A stretch of DNA of 64,000 nt from Adiantum capillus-veneris (GCA_014529385.2 CM043944.1:50664768-50728767), one strand, 5' to 3'; shown: positions 11,116-22,812, numbered from the stretch's first letter. The notes: generated from the letters alone by a model not told the origin. Program-made: numbers and translations.

Positions 11116-11509
11116 TATGTCTATACAAAAAAGAGACACAGAAGCGTGTCTGTGTCTCACAAAGTATATATATGAAATCCACTAATGACTGCGTCACAAC
11201 CTGCACATAGGACAAGTCACAAAATTAGTATTGATATTACTTCACATATACTTATTTAATTAAATCAACTCACACATATTAATGTCTCACCTCAATCGAT
11301 CAGCGAGACTCTAAGGCCTCCCAGTCTACAGGCTCTCCTGAAGCATCAAGATCATTCAATACTTCATAGATACCTCTGCGATATCCATCTGTCTCCTCCT
11401 GGCGTGTCGGGGTTCGATGCATCACAAGATTCTGCGTTTATACAAAAATCAAAGTAACAAGAATACATGATTCATCATGTTTAGAAAAACGCCATAGCTA
11501 GGATTGGAT

Positions 11510-12376
11510 TGGAAACTCACAAACTCATAGCAAAAGGTGTCGAAGCCTCCGCTGCCAAGATGAGATGTCCCCTTGGTCATCTGTCGTATTTGCGCAGCCT
11601 GACGCTGTTGTCTGAACCACGTGTCCACTGTTCGCTCATCCTCCCTAATTTGTTGCTACGTCTCGTCTGGGATGCCCGAAGGCTTCGACGAGCCGGTCCT
11701 GAAAGCCTGCCGAGCTGCATCTCGTCGATGTTTCACGGTGTCCCGTGCAACACCCTTGATCCACTTCCTCGGAAGATCCTTTGAACCCGGAGTAGGCTGT
11801 TACTCTCTCATGATGGTCTCCACTATATAACTGATTTTGTCGTGATCCTGGTCAGGCCAAGGCGTCAGAATGTTGGTCGAAAACTGCAGCTCCGCTAGCT
11901 AGCGAATCCGCTGTCTCATCTCAGTCCCGACTCTATCCATGTCAACAGAACCATCTGCCCGTACAGTATAGAGCTTGGAGGCACTAGGATCATGTGCCCC
12001 CCAAGGTGTCCGAGGTGTGCCAAGATGTGTGTCGAGAGGTGTGTTTGGGTAGGACGGGAGTCGTGAGCGAGGAGAGGTTGAAGCATCTGTGGACCCTCCT
12101 CCACAGCAACCACCACCTCCGCCTGACGATCGCCGAGATCGGCGAGTGCGCCTGTGCTGCGGAGATGAGGACGCACCCGCCTCTGCTGCACCCCTAGGTG
12201 TCGAAGCGTCCATGATGGGAGACCTCACAGGCGTCGTACCCGTAGGCGTCCCTCCCTCCCATAGGCGTCCCTCCCCCCATAGGCGTCCCCCCCATAGGCG
12301 TCGGACCCTCGGGTGTGAAGCCTGGAGGCGTAGTATCCGTGCCTCTGGCTACCCAATACTGAGACGCCTCTGCCAT
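11510..12376 (-). pseudogene. CACTA accessory ORF, possibly Transposase_24-like
   Basis: On the minus strand the upper part (12376-12194) is rich in proline and glycine with TPMGGTPMGG repeats, and the next frame (12228-11899) has a basic, serine/glycine-rich segment. It continues down with stops to about 11510 as PRKWIKGVARDTVKHRRDAA, then WFRQQRQAAQIRQM, then GSGGF. Low-complexity regions followed by a basic helical region resemble the accessory (Transposase_24/Ptta-type) proteins of En/Spm elements. I did not find a diagnostic motif. Several in-frame stops, one of them a TAG where tryptophan would fit, show it is dead. It lies downstream of the TNP2 gene in the same orientation. Confidence 0.4.
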
Positions 12377-12807
12377 CTAACTGGGCGTCATCTGTGTGAT
12401 GAAGCCCATAAATGCATCTGCACTCATAGAAGCGGGATCTGGAAACTGGTCTGTCATACTAAAGTCCTGCACAGAGAAAGTAAAATAAAGCGTCAGAACA
12501 CCTTTGTTTAAATTAACTTTAAGCTTAATTTTAAATCAACGTCTTCACACAAACACTTACAGGCCTAGGCCTCGACGAGTGAGGCATCATCGATAAGATC
12601 TTGCACCATATCATCGTCTATCTCTAATTGTAGACATAACTCTGTCCCAACTCATTCTGGCAGATTTTCTTCATCCATTGCATCTTCATCTACAAGTGTC
12701 AATTCTGCCTCGTCTGCGTCATCCCTCAAATATATGTCAGCTTCCTCTGCCATACCTTCGTCCATCTCATCTAATGTCACAGTAGTATCTGCGTCGTCTG
12801 AACAACT

Positions 12808-13692
12808 TTACTCCATGAGCTCTTGCCCTTCAAATACTTGTTTATTTCTTGGGGCAACCTGAACCACAAACCACCATTGTCGCTCTCGAGGGTCCAGTAC
12901 AAAGACCACTTGCTCACAATATTCAGGGAGAGAAAATGTGTCGCTCGCATCTGTCCAAACCTTTGTAGAATCTATTTGCACAAGCTTGTTTCCATCTCTG
13001 CATACCGTTGCATTGCGACCAGAAGTAATCACCTTGAACTACTTCACATCCAACAAAAACATCTCAAACCGCCTGAAGCTGACTTTCAGGATATCTGACA
13101 CCAGACCACAGTAATCCAGGTTGCTAGTGCTCTCATTCGTGTCTCTGGCACTGACCCTGCTCTTTTGCATGAAACTAACCATTACCCCACTATCAAACGT
13201 GTTTCTTCTGCTGTCAATTTGTTGTGTTCTAAAATGCTTTCCATGCGACCACAGTGCCATGTATGTATGATACTTCCAGTCACATCCAATAACCAGCTCT
13301 TTCTCTTCTAGAGATATGGGTTCTCCGATCTGTCCAGCTGCTCTCACTGTCTTGTCCAACCATGCCATTGTAGGGAATTCAGGTAGAGGACCAAGATAGT
13401 CTGGCAAGGGTAAGCCTCTAGTCGTTCCGCTTCGCCTGAAATCGTGTTGCTCCCTATTGCGTCTCTCTTTCTCTTCTTCGTACCTTTCAAGCTATTTTTG
13501 CATCGGCTCTGAATTTAGTATACAGAACTTCATGATCTTTTCTTGCATGGTGTCATTCATTTTCTTCGGCATCCCTTGCCCTTGTTGCTTCTCTCCCACC
13601 AGTCTTGCATCCTCCTCATTGCTCCATAGTCGAGGCATTTTTGGGTCAGAAACGGATAGAAATTTGGTCGTCAAGACAAGAGACTCTTGCAC
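12808..13692 (-). pseudogene. CACTA transposase C-terminal part with DUF4216-like domain
   Basis: This continues the transposase reading frame after the DUF4218 region. From 13692 it reads QESLVLTTKFLSVSDPK, meets a TAG at about 13492, resumes as ERYEEEKERRNREQHDF, and runs through PDYLGPLPEFP. The section NTFDSGVMVSFMQKS, then LDYCGLVSDILKVSFRRFE, then LVQIDSTKVWTDASDTFSL and VVFVLDPRERQWWFVVQVAP matches the layout of DUF4216, the domain C-terminal to TNP2 in plant CACTA proteins. A second TAG at about 13036 sits where DUF4216 proteins usually have tryptophan. Both TAG stops suggest decay of CAG or TGG codons. The protein should act with TNP2 in the nucleus. Confidence 0.8.
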
Positions 13693-16061
13693 CAGCTATC
13701 CTTCTGCCATGCTCCCCTCTGGACGCGCTTTTTGGCGAACAAAACCCTTAAGTATTTCATGAACCGCTCTAGAAAGAACATCCAACGGCTGTGGACTGTA
13801 CCTGCCACTGCAACCTCATCTACTACATGGACGAGCAAGTGCATTTGGATAGTTAGGCAGCTCGTGGGTAGATACTTCTCAATCATGCAAACTGCCTCAA
13901 TGGAGTTAGCCCTTGCGACTGCAATAGATTCCTCTCGTATCTCCTTGGAAGAGATCCACCATACTAGCTCTGAAATCTTGTATATGCAGGTCCGCACTTC
14001 CTCCGTTAAACACCCCTTGATCGCAATTGGAAGAATGAATTGCAAGAACTTATGCCAGTCGTGCGATTTCAGTCCTGACAGTTGATCGTCACGTGTGAAT
14101 GCTGTCTTGAGACATCGCATATATCCTGTTGGCGTCCTGAACTCTGAAATCACCCTTTTAACTTGTCGCTCTTTGCTTTTTAGCAATACCCATGGCGCTC
14201 TTGGAAGCTTTGTTGGGCCAGCTGCATTGGTGAAAGGCCACAGCTCTGGAATCTTTCCAACTGACTGCAAATCATCTCGTGAAGCTCGATTGTCTTTCAT
14301 TCCCATGATTGTCTTCCAGAGGAGCTCTCCCATATTCTTGAATATATGCATTGGATCCAGTAAATGGTTAATTAGTAGATCACCCCAGTATGGCAACATA
14401 TGGAGAATGGACAAACGTTTCATTCCTGGAACAGGTTGCCCCTCATGTTGCTCCCATCGGCGACACCACTCTTGTACATGCATAGGACGACATTCGACGC
14501 GACCAAGCTGACCTTCGCGCAAGTGACAGCCTTCTGGAAGATAACGGTGGTGGCCTTGATAAATTGTCTTTTGAAGAGAGGCAGAATAGCGCACATCCAA
14601 AGACAGCCCGCAAATTGGACATGCATTGTATCCCGAAGTTGTTAGCCCTGCATATATTAAAGCATGATTCAGGCCAAGGCAAAGTGCTTGCGAATAGCGA
14701 GAATTTTGTAAATCAAGAACCATTACTAGAAGCCTCTCCGTATCCTGACTAATCATGCATAGTCCACATAAGAAGTCCATGGATCCTTGCATTCTATTGT
14801 CCTACTGGTTCAACCGCATCTGCTATGTCGATCCCATGCCATAACTCCTGGAGCTCGTCAACTAGTGGAGCTAGATAAACATCCATGTTTTTTGCCTTGA
14901 ACTTACCAGGTACAATCAAGCTTAATATCAAATGACCCTTCTTGATAGCAAGCCACGGCGGGAGGTTGTAATTGATAAGGCACACAAGCCAAGTGCTCCA
15001 TGACGAGATTCTCACGCCAAATGGATTGACTCCATCCATTGTCAAGCCCAAACGCAAATTGCGTGGTTCACTTTTAAAATGTGGCCAAGTATCTTCAATG
15101 TGCCTCCAAGCCTTTGAATCACCGAGAGCACCCTAAATGTTGCGTCAGTGGATCTATTCGTAGAATGCCACCGCATCAACTTTGCAATGGAACCACAACG
15201 AAACATGCTTTTTATCCTAGGAATAATAGGGAAATGCCGCAACACTTTAGCTGGCACTGTCTCGCCAATCGCATCTTGTTTGTAGCGCATTGCTCCGCAC
15301 TTAGGACATGACAGACAATCTGCGAATTCATTGCAAAAAAGAATGCAATCATTTGGACATGCATGAATCTTGTTGTAGTCCAAGCCAATTGAGGTCAATA
15401 TTTGCTTTGCGTCTAGCCTGGAGGGGGGCATTTCATTGCCAGCCGGGAGAAGTTGCTCCCGCAACAACCTGTTTAAGCCACATTAAATTAAAAAGCTCCC
15501 CAAGCACGTCACTGTTGTAATCGAAAAATCTCTTTTGTAAATTACGTACCTATACAAAGCAGTGATGCTTGCATTTGACCACCCGTACACTGACTGAAGA
15601 TTCAAAAACGCTAGACAAGTACGAAGCACAGCTATTTTGGCGCCTTCATAGATTGGTTGACATGCCAACTTCCTCGACATGTCTTCAGGAGATAGGCGCA
15701 CGGCTTCTGGTGCTGCTTCGTTAGCATTCTCCTCTCTTGTCTGGAAGAAGGCATCCAGCATCTCCTCCATGCCGTTTTCTTCTGTCTGTAAGCCCTTTTC
15801 TGCTTCCATCCTTGGCTCTATATTGGTCAGACCTTCACGCATAATCCTTTTTCTCTCTCTCTCAGATGTAGGTGCTATGTCGCGAAAATCAATGCCCGTT
15901 CTGTAGGAGTCGTATCGTAGATTCTGTACGATTTCTCTAGCAAACTCTCCATACATGTGCACATACTCATTACATATCCTACGCTTGCACAGGATTTGAT
16001 ACTTGTAGAGTGAGCATGAGCATGCAATCTTTTCCTCCATGTTAGTTGATGACGTTGCCAT
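13671..16061 (-). pseudogene. CACTA transposase: associated domain, TNP2 and DUF4218
   Basis: From 16061 downwards: an N-terminal cysteine-containing segment near EEKIACSCSLYKYQ; a TNP2 start with REQLLPAGNEMPPSRLDAKQ, IHACPNDCILF and LSCPKCGAMRY; PAKVLRHFPIIPRIKSMF and LMRWH; LRLGLTMDGVNPFG; YNACPICG; and LLINHLLDPMHIFKN. A DUF4218-like part follows (LPIAIKGCLTEEV, IQMHLLVHVVDEVAVAG, SRWMFFLERFMKYL). A clear GT-AG intron lies at 15469-15549 and joins ALYR to LLREQLLP. A frameshift near 15125 and another between 14792 and 14794 break the frame. TNP2 proteins catalyse CACTA excision by a cut-and-paste mechanism. Confidence 0.85.
15469..15549 (-). other. Spliceosomal intron in the CACTA transposase
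   Basis: On the minus strand the donor is GTACGTAA (15549 downwards) and the acceptor is TTAAACAG (ending at 15469). Removing these 81 bases joins two frames into the continuous TNP2 motif ALYRLLREQLLP. Confidence 0.8.
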
Positions 16062-16449
16062 CTACAATGATTATGTTGTTTGTTTTAATATATATACTCC
16101 TCACAATGTAAACTACCTCGCATTCTCTAGTCTTGCCCAATCTCCGTACACCTCGGTCCAGAGGTGTACGGAGATCAGGACCACCGGGTCAAAATCTTGT
16201 CTTTATTGGTCAAATCCTAAATGGGTAGACACATACGTGCACTCCCAGGTGTACATGGCAATGCATGTAGCGGGCAAAACCCCTTTGCCTCTTTTAGTTC
16301 CATAGTTTCTTCTAGAGGGGGAGAGAGAGAGATAGAGAGAGTTTCAGTCCTTTTCACACAATTGGTCAGCCAACCTAACTCTTTCTCTCTCTCTTTCTCT
16401 ATCTACTATCTATCTCTCTCTCTCTACCTCTGTAGCTATCTCTAGTTAA

Positions 16450-16664
<215 letters not shown>

Positions 16665-16889
16665 GCAGCCGTTTTTTGACCTAGTAGACAACAGTCCACT
16701 CTTTTGATCATAACTTCTTCATCCGAACTCCGATTTGGGTGATCTATAGCCTCAATCGAAGAGCACGAAGTCCTCTACACATTGATGTAAAGACAGAAAT
16801 TTTCAGAGTTATGGAAGGCGTTTCTGTAGCAGCATTTCTGAAGTGAACAGGTTCAACAAAATTGATTCTCATCTCCTATTTTACATACA

Positions 16890-17840
16890 ATGTCTTCCGG
16901 CACTCGCAAGGGTTCTTCTTCTTCAACAAGATCCACAACCATTGTGGAAAGTGATCCAAAATCTCCTAAGTGTGGAGATAGCAACACAACCACCCAACCA
17001 ACGACATCGGAAACCATGATCATGGCGTACTTGGTATCATTGCAAGAGACCGTAAACAAACAAGGCGAAGACTTACGAGCACTTGCAATGGAGAATGGCA
17101 CACTAAGGGTACTTGTGGTTGAGAATGAAAATCTCAAGAGGACACTTGAGATGCAAACAACACGTTTGATGCAACTTGAAGAGGAAGTCAAGGAATGTAA
17201 ACGCTCTCTTGTGGACTTGAATGCTTTGAAGGAGCGGATGAGCAAAGTAGAGCATGACCATGTATTGAAAGAGGAGAAATTTGACACTATCAGCTGGGAT
17301 GTATGCGACATGAAAAATGTATGCACAAACAAGTCTTGGGCTAATGTATGTGGTAGCAATGTGGTTTCTAATTCCTCACTCATGCAAGCTATGGTTCAAA
17401 CAAAGAATGTTGAGAATGTGGATGTGGAGGAGTTGAAGGAACGGGAGCGACGTTCCAAGAACATTGTTATTCGTGGAATTCCCGAAGAGAAGTTAGAGAC
17501 ACCTCCTTCTCTTGCCATTGTTATTGAAGATTTCTTCAAAACCCACTTTGGCATGTCCGGAGTTATGGTCTATGGAGCACATAGAGTGGGGAAGCAAGGA
17601 GCTCCTCGCTCGGGAGAACGGCCAATTGTATGCACCATGCCGGATGAGACCAAGCGAAAGATTATCCTTGATAATAGTTGGATCTATTTGAGGGATACAA
17701 AATGTTTTGTATGTGAAGATCGCACTATTAAGCAACAAAATATGCGTCGCAAGGCATATGAGGAAAAGAATAATAAAAACAAGGAGATCTCTCATGAAGA
17801 AAATATGCCCAAGGAGGAGGCAAGTCTCTCAAGCAAATAG
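16890..17840 (+). CDS. LINE ORF1 protein, coiled coil plus RRM-like domain
   Basis: 316 residues. The first ~40 are serine/threonine-rich. Residues about 45-150 have the heptad look of a coiled coil (LQETVNKQGEDLRALAMEN, LEMQTTRLMQLEEEVKE). Residues about 195-300 read RRSKNIVIRGIPEEKLE, EDFFKTHFGM, VYGAHRVGK and RPIVCTMPDETKRKII, the order seen in L1 ORF1 (Transposase_22) RRM domains. Such proteins form trimers, bind the LINE RNA and escort it back to the nucleus. The frame is fully open. It ends with TAG at 17838-17840 and the next open frame (ORF2) is in the same register. Confidence 0.75.
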   Translation: MSSGTRKGSSSSTRSTTIVESDPKSPKCGDSNTTTQPTTSETMIMAYLVSLQETVNKQGEDLRALAMENGTLRVLVVENENLKRTLEMQTTRLMQLEEEVKECKRSLVDLNALKERMSKVEHDHVLKEEKFDTISWDVCDMKNVCTNKSWANVCGSNVVSNSSLMQAMVQTKNVENVDVEELKERERRSKNIVIRGIPEEKLETPPSLAIVIEDFFKTHFGMSGVMVYGAHRVGKQGAPRSGERPIVCTMPDETKRKIILDNSWIYLRDTKCFVCEDRTIKQQNMRRKAYEEKNNKNKEISHEENMPKEEASLSSK

Positions 17841-17846
17841 GGATGC

Positions 17847-19259
17847 GTGACCTATGAGACCGAGTTACAATTGAAGATATGCTTTTGGAATTGTAATGGA
17901 TACCCATGGAATGCGGGGGTTGGCATTGATGAACTAACAAGCAAAGCCGATGTTGTACTTCTTGTTGAAACTTGGGAGCATGATACACAAAGGATTGACG
18001 GCTTGGAGGATTACAATGTACATTCATTGATGTGGTCAAAGAATCTCAAGCAACGAAGAGGACAAGGAGGGTTAGCATGTATGGTTAAGAAAGGATTGGA
18101 AGATTTTGTATCAATTGTGAAAGATGACAAGTACAAACGTTATGTATGGCTGAAAATTATGACACCAAAAAGAGCACCCATTTTTGTAGCCGGTTGCTAC
18201 ATTCCTCATCATGATTCTCCCTTTTATGCTTGCATGGATAGAGATCAACCATTTTCTGATTTGGAAGAGGACATTGCTTATTTCAAAGGTGAAGGTGATG
18301 TTATTGTATTTGGGGATATAAATGCTCGCACAAAAACATTGCAACATGATACTCAACAATTTGATATGCCATACATTTCAAGGGAGTTGGAGGAAGTTCA
18401 CTTGTATGATCGTACTTCAATGGATGAGAAAGAGCCGGATCACTATGGAAAGTTACTTTTACACATGTGTAATAGCACGGGTATGCTCATTGCCAATGGT
18501 GTATCTTTGTGGAGTGGAACCAATGGATTTACATGTAGAAGACATAATGGGGATAGTGTGATTGACTATATGTTACTCTCTGAAGCCATCATGTATCGCA
18601 TAAAGAGTTTTATGTTTGGTCAATGGACCCCGGAATCCGACCATCGCACCTTATGTATTGATCTTTCATGTGGAGAAGCAACTAAGCATGATAATCTCAG
18701 CCAAAGGAAAGAGAAGTTATCACTATGTATGGATTTCAAACGAGCACCAATGTACATTGAAATGGTTGAGCAAAAATTATGGATGACAAAGCTTCAATGT
18801 GATGCACCATTGGAAACTAAATGGGAAGCTTTCAAAAAAGCTATTTGTTCTTGTGCGGAAGAATGCTTTGCCATAAAGCATCTCCATGGTATCAACAAAG
18901 ATAGATCACGCAAAAGGTGGTTTGATAAAGAATGTCAAGATGCTCGAAAGTCCTTGATAAATCTTGATGCAACTATGGACAAAGACAACTATCAAAGTCA
19001 TTTGCATACATACAAGGCATTGATTCAAAAGAAGAGAAGAAGATGGGAAGTAAAGCAACAAGAATTTCAAGTCCAAGAAAAGGCACATGCATGTGGAAGA
19101 TTTTGGAGAAACTTGAGAGGCAAGCGGATTGAGAATTTTGGTAACTTGAGTCTAGTGGATATGTACACACATTGTAGGCAATTATATGAGCAAGAAAATA
19201 CTGAAAAAATGCCATTTTATGGTTCACTCCCATGTATGACGTCTTTTTTTTACTATTGA
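17847..19259 (+). pseudogene. LINE ORF2 N-terminal part: AP-type endonuclease
   Basis: 470 codons in an exonuclease-endonuclease-phosphatase fold. Motifs in order: ICFWNCNGYPWN, VVLLVETWEHD, GQGGLACMVKKG, VIVFGDINARTK, GDSVIDYMLLSE and PESDHRTLCIDL, which hold the catalytic and metal-binding residues. A linker follows with CSCAEECFAIKHLHG and a basic helix. The frame starts in register with ORF1 after a TAG and has no ATG at its start, so ORF1-ORF2 may once have been one frame or used reinitiation. The end is artificial: a one-base indel in a T run near 19245-19252 shifts FFTIEDVCGGLEKLA into the next frame. The endonuclease nicks target DNA to start reverse transcription. Confidence 0.85.
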
Positions 19260-20160
19260 GGATGTATGCGGTGGGCTTGAAAAGTTGGCCACTCGCAAAG
19301 CGGGAGATCTTCAAGGTATCAAGCCGGAGATGATCAAATGGACGGGAGATTTTACCCATGAGTGGATGTGTGATATGTTCAACCTTGCACTTCAACATGG
19401 TATGCCTTATGATTGGAGTACTAATTGGGTTAAGCCTTTGCATAAAGGAGGGGATGTAAAGAATGTAAGCAACTACCGGACTATAATGATTGGGTCTCTT
19501 ATGGCAAAGTTGTTTGGGTGCATAATGGAAATGAAATTGAGTGATTGGACTGAAGAGAATGACAAGCGTGCAAAGGGACAAGCGGGTTTTCGTCGATGCC
19601 ATAGCACCATTGATCATCTTGTCACTCTTCGTGTTCTCATGGAGGAAAGTCGGTTGAAAGGCAAGCGATTGTATTGTTGTTTTGTGGACTTTAAGAAAGC
19701 CTTTGATATGATTCCACGTAACAATTTGTGGAGAAGGATGGAAGAACTCCAAGTGCCAAGTGAGTTTATGCTTGCGGTTTCTCGAATCTATGAGAAGGTG
19801 ATTTGTCAATTGCACATGGGAAGAGAAATTTCAGAAATTTTTGTAAGCACTATTGGGGTTAAACAAGGATGTCCATTGTCACCAACTCTCTTTGGTCTAT
19901 GCATCGATCAATTGGAACAAATGGTACTTGACTTTATGCAAGAAGAAGGCATTGAAGAGGTCACTATTTGCAATGCTGTAATCATGCTTTTGTTGTATGC
20001 GGATGATGTAGTGCTTCTAGCACACACTTTAGAAGATGCACAAAAGCTTATGGTTGTCCTTGAGAACTTTTGCTTGCATAGTGGGCTGATTGTAAATGAA
20101 TCCAAAACAAAGGTTATGCTTGTGAAAACCAACCATAAGGAGAAGCCATGCATTGTGTAC
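19250..20160 (+). pseudogene. LINE ORF2 reverse transcriptase
   Basis: Continues ORF2 after the frameshift. It reads KLATRKAGDLQGIKPEMIKW, WVKPLHKGGDVKNVSNYRT, GQAGFRRCHSTIDHLVTL, LYCCFVDFKKAFDMIPR, GVKQGCPLSPTLFGLCID and LLYADDVVLLA, then NESKTKVMLV. These are the RT motifs 0 to D with the catalytic YADD. The RT part ends near 20160, where sequence of a different origin begins. It copies LINE RNA at the nicked target site. Confidence 0.9.
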
Positions 20161-20630
20161 AAGTTCAAAGCATGGAGCATCAGACACATTGAACGTGCTC
20201 TAAATGGAGAGGCACATGAAGCAGCTCAAAGCATGATTGGGGAGTTATTTGTGTTGAGGACTAATTTACCTCTTTATCATGGTCGGGAGAGTTTGGCTCA
20301 AGAAGAGGAGTTTTTGCTAACAGGAATCATTCCGAAGGACATTTAGAAGTTTAAGAAGTATGGTTTTGTGCATAGAGCATACAGGTACAAATTGATTGGT
20401 GATGTCTTATACATGAAAGGGGCTGATCTTGTGTTGAGACGTGTACCTTGGCGGGAGGAGCTTTATAGAGTGTTGGAAGAGAATCATGAAGGCACATGTG
20501 GCGGTCATTTTCCTCTAAAGATCACCTTGCATAAGATATTGCAAGAGGGGTATGTATGGCCTAGTTTGCAGAAGGATGTTCATCCACTTGTGTAGGTCTT
20601 GCAATAGGTGTCAAGCATTTGGGAAGAGTA
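20160..20630 (+). pseudogene. Captured Ty3/gypsy RNase H to integrase fragment inside the LINE
   Basis: Between the LINE RT and its C-terminal domain the frame changes character. FKAWSIRHIERALNGEAHEA resembles the end of a gypsy RNase H. After a TAG (20344-20346) comes YKLIGDVLYMKGADLVLRR, ENHEGTCGGHFPLK and ILQEGYVWPSLQKDVH, an integrase zinc-binding module. The module finishes after a frameshift as CRSCNRCQAFGKS (about 20594-20630). LINE sequence resumes with LPIEVMGMERVVEYMIK. A short piece of a gypsy element has replaced or been inserted into the LINE at this point. Confidence 0.7.
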
Positions 20631-21363
20631 TATGCTCCTACTTCTTGAGTCGGGATCTCTTCCAATTGAGGTTATGGGCATGGAAAGGGTTGTGGAGTAC
20701 ATGATAAAGATGCGTCAAAACCCCTCACATCAACTTCCTACAATTGCATGGGAAGCAAGCAAAAAAGTTCAAAAGACGCATAAAAGCAAGATCTTGAGCA
20801 CGGGATGGATGCAAGACATAAAGAAGTGGTTTGGGAGATGGGATGCATTACACTTGCTACATGATGCTTCAATTGACTCTCAAGTGAATGAAGCTTTTCT
20901 ACAACGCCAATGTGTTACGGCTTGGGAGAAATCCAGTGGGTCACGCTTCATACATTACACCACCTATATTGCCCCCAACTACAAAACCATGTTCTTCGCT
21001 GAGAGAGGAAACCGTACTCACACTTACATGCTTGAGCCTATTCCCTTGTCCGCGATACGCACTATCGCAGCAATTCAGCTTAGCTCCCAGCTTAGCAATG
21101 GAGAAGAGTCAAATCGATTGTGCACATTATGCTCACTGCAAGTTCGAGAGTCTGAGTACCACACACTACTAGAGTGCTCAGCTTTTGATCACATCCGAAC
21201 TTGCTTCTCTCACATTTTCAGCCATAACTTAGACCTACACACTTTCCTCTCCCAGCCAAAGTGTGGGCTCTCCATTGCGACTCTCATCACTACAATTTTG
21301 GAGCATCGAGAGTCACTCATCAGCCATACACATACTACATCACATGTAACTTTGGTCCCATAG
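20608..21363 (+). pseudogene. LINE ORF2 C-terminal domain with zinc knuckle
   Basis: Open frame with YMIKMRQNPSHQLPTIAWEA, KILSTGWMQDIKKWF and, near residue 190, CTLCSLQVRESEYHTLLEC, the CCHC-type knuckle common at the end of LINE ORF2 proteins. It ends at TAG 21361-21363 beside the 3' tail. The first codons overlap the captured gypsy fragment. Confidence 0.75.
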
Positions 21364-21407
21364 GTCATATTTGACCTCCGAGGACGATAATAAAATCTAT
21401 CTATCTA

Positions 21408-21485
<78 letters not shown>

Positions 21486-21490
21486 CATAT
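21340..21490 (+). repeat. LINE 3' tail with (ATCT)n, (CT)n and (TA)n
   Basis: GTAACTTTGGTCCCATAGG and TCATATTTGACCTCCGAGG run into ATCT units (about 21395), about 26 CT units and about 13 TA units. Confidence 0.85.
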
Positions 21491-21530
21491 CACTCTTTAC
21501 TTCTCTCTCTCTCTCTTTAATTTATATGAA

Positions 21531-21534
<4 letters not shown>

Positions 21535-21598
<64 letters not shown>
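21535..21598. repeat. (CT)n microsatellite
   Basis: About 32 uninterrupted CT units. Confidence 0.97.
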
Positions 21599-21599
<1 letters not shown>

Positions 21600-22020
21600 C
21601 GCAGCAGAGCTCGTCGCTTTACACCAGAGGCATACTGATCGAACGAGCGACTGAGCTAGGGAGATCTAGACGCCCACGACTGCGGAGGACTACACAACAT
21701 CGACAGAGGCTGCATTAGAGGATCCAAGTCACTTTGGCTCGACATGCACAACCCCCAGTCAGACTATTGACCATGGAGGAGATTGATGAGATCCGCCAGT
21801 GACCGATGCTGGATCTCCTATGATCTACCTATCCCAGCTAGCTATTTTAGCTGCTTAGTCCACACCCAGTAGTTTAGGACTCCATAATATTTTATTTTGT
21901 CATTTTGTCATCTTGTTACTCTGACTTTATATCAGATCCACCACATTGTAACTTTCTGGTCTCATACGTCACTTTGGCCTTTTGAAGATGTTAATATAAC
22001 ATTTCATTTCATTTCTCTCT
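21599..22020 (+). repeat. 5'-truncated LINE 3' UTR
   Basis: No coding sequence. It ends with CACATTGTAACTTTCTGGTC, CATACGTCACTTTGGCC and an A/T tail (CATTTCATTTCATTT) before new (CT)n tracts. This matches the end of the LINE at 21340-21400, so I read it as a second, 5'-truncated insertion or a tandem 3' UTR copy. Confidence 0.5.
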
Positions 22021-22061
22021 TTAATTCTCTTTCTTTAATTTTAATTTCCTACGCATACGTT

Positions 22062-22099
<38 letters not shown>

Positions 22100-22211
22100 A
22101 ATTTCCTACACACACACACATCTCTCTCTTTCTAGCTTTTTAATTTCTTATTTACACAGACACACACACATTTCTCTCTCTTTCTCTCTTTGATTTTCTA
22201 CACACACACAC

Positions 22212-22249
<38 letters not shown>

Positions 22250-22323
22250 AGTTTCTTACACACACATGTTTCTCTCTCTCTCTCTCTCTCTTTGATTACC
22301 TACACACACACACACACACACAC

Positions 22324-22377
<54 letters not shown>

Positions 22378-22392
22378 TACACACACACACAC

Positions 22393-22461
<69 letters not shown>

Positions 22462-22513
22462 CTACACACACACACACGATGTAGAGAGAGAGAGAGGGGT
22501 TGGGGGGGGGGGG
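22062..22513. repeat. Cluster of (CT)n and (CA)n microsatellites
   Basis: At least six alternations of CT runs with CACACA runs, often separated by TTTAATTTCCTACA or TTTAGTTTCTTACA. It finishes with a GA run and a G run (22501-22513). Confidence 0.9.
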
Positions 22514-22619
22514 GAGTTTCATAATACCTGCGCAGCAGGTTTCAGCCAAGATCTGAGCGCATGCGTCGCAGGTGAAAATGGCCCTTGCGCGCGGGTTTCC
22601 CTTTTTTTTTTCCAATTTT

Positions 22620-22812
22620 TTGCGTCGATATACTCGTGGTAATATCCGTCAATATACGTGTGAAAAAGTATGCCTTGCCACGCGTATTTCCATGCGCATA
22701 TCGACAGATATTCCAACGCATATATCGATAGGATGAAAGTACGTCGATAACCGCATGGAAAGGTACGGCGTCGATATATACTACGTCGATATCTTGATGT
22801 TATGTTGTAGTG
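22620..22812. repeat. CACTA right terminus and subterminal repeats
   Basis: CGTCGATA, CGTCAATA, ATCGACAG, ATCGATAG and CGTCGATATC recur up to the terminal GTTGTAGTG. Confidence 0.85.

Larger units (their letters stand above)
16662..21490 (+). mobile_element. LINE (non-LTR retrotransposon) nested in the CACTA element
   Basis: ORF1 with an L1-ORF1-like fold, ORF2 with endonuclease, reverse transcriptase and a C-terminal zinc knuckle, then a 3' tail of CATAGGTCATATTTGACCT followed by (ATCT)n, (CT)n and (TA)n. It lies antisense to the CACTA transposase. The 5' end is probably at the end of the microsatellite (16661) but no target duplication is obvious. Frame breaks and a foreign insert make it inactive. 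Confidence 0.8.

Noticed and set aside
20160-20630. Reading the gypsy-like segment as normal LINE RNase H
   Set aside because: Some LINEs do have RNase H, but this piece continues into an integrase zinc-binding module (GGHF, CRSCNRC), which LINEs lack.
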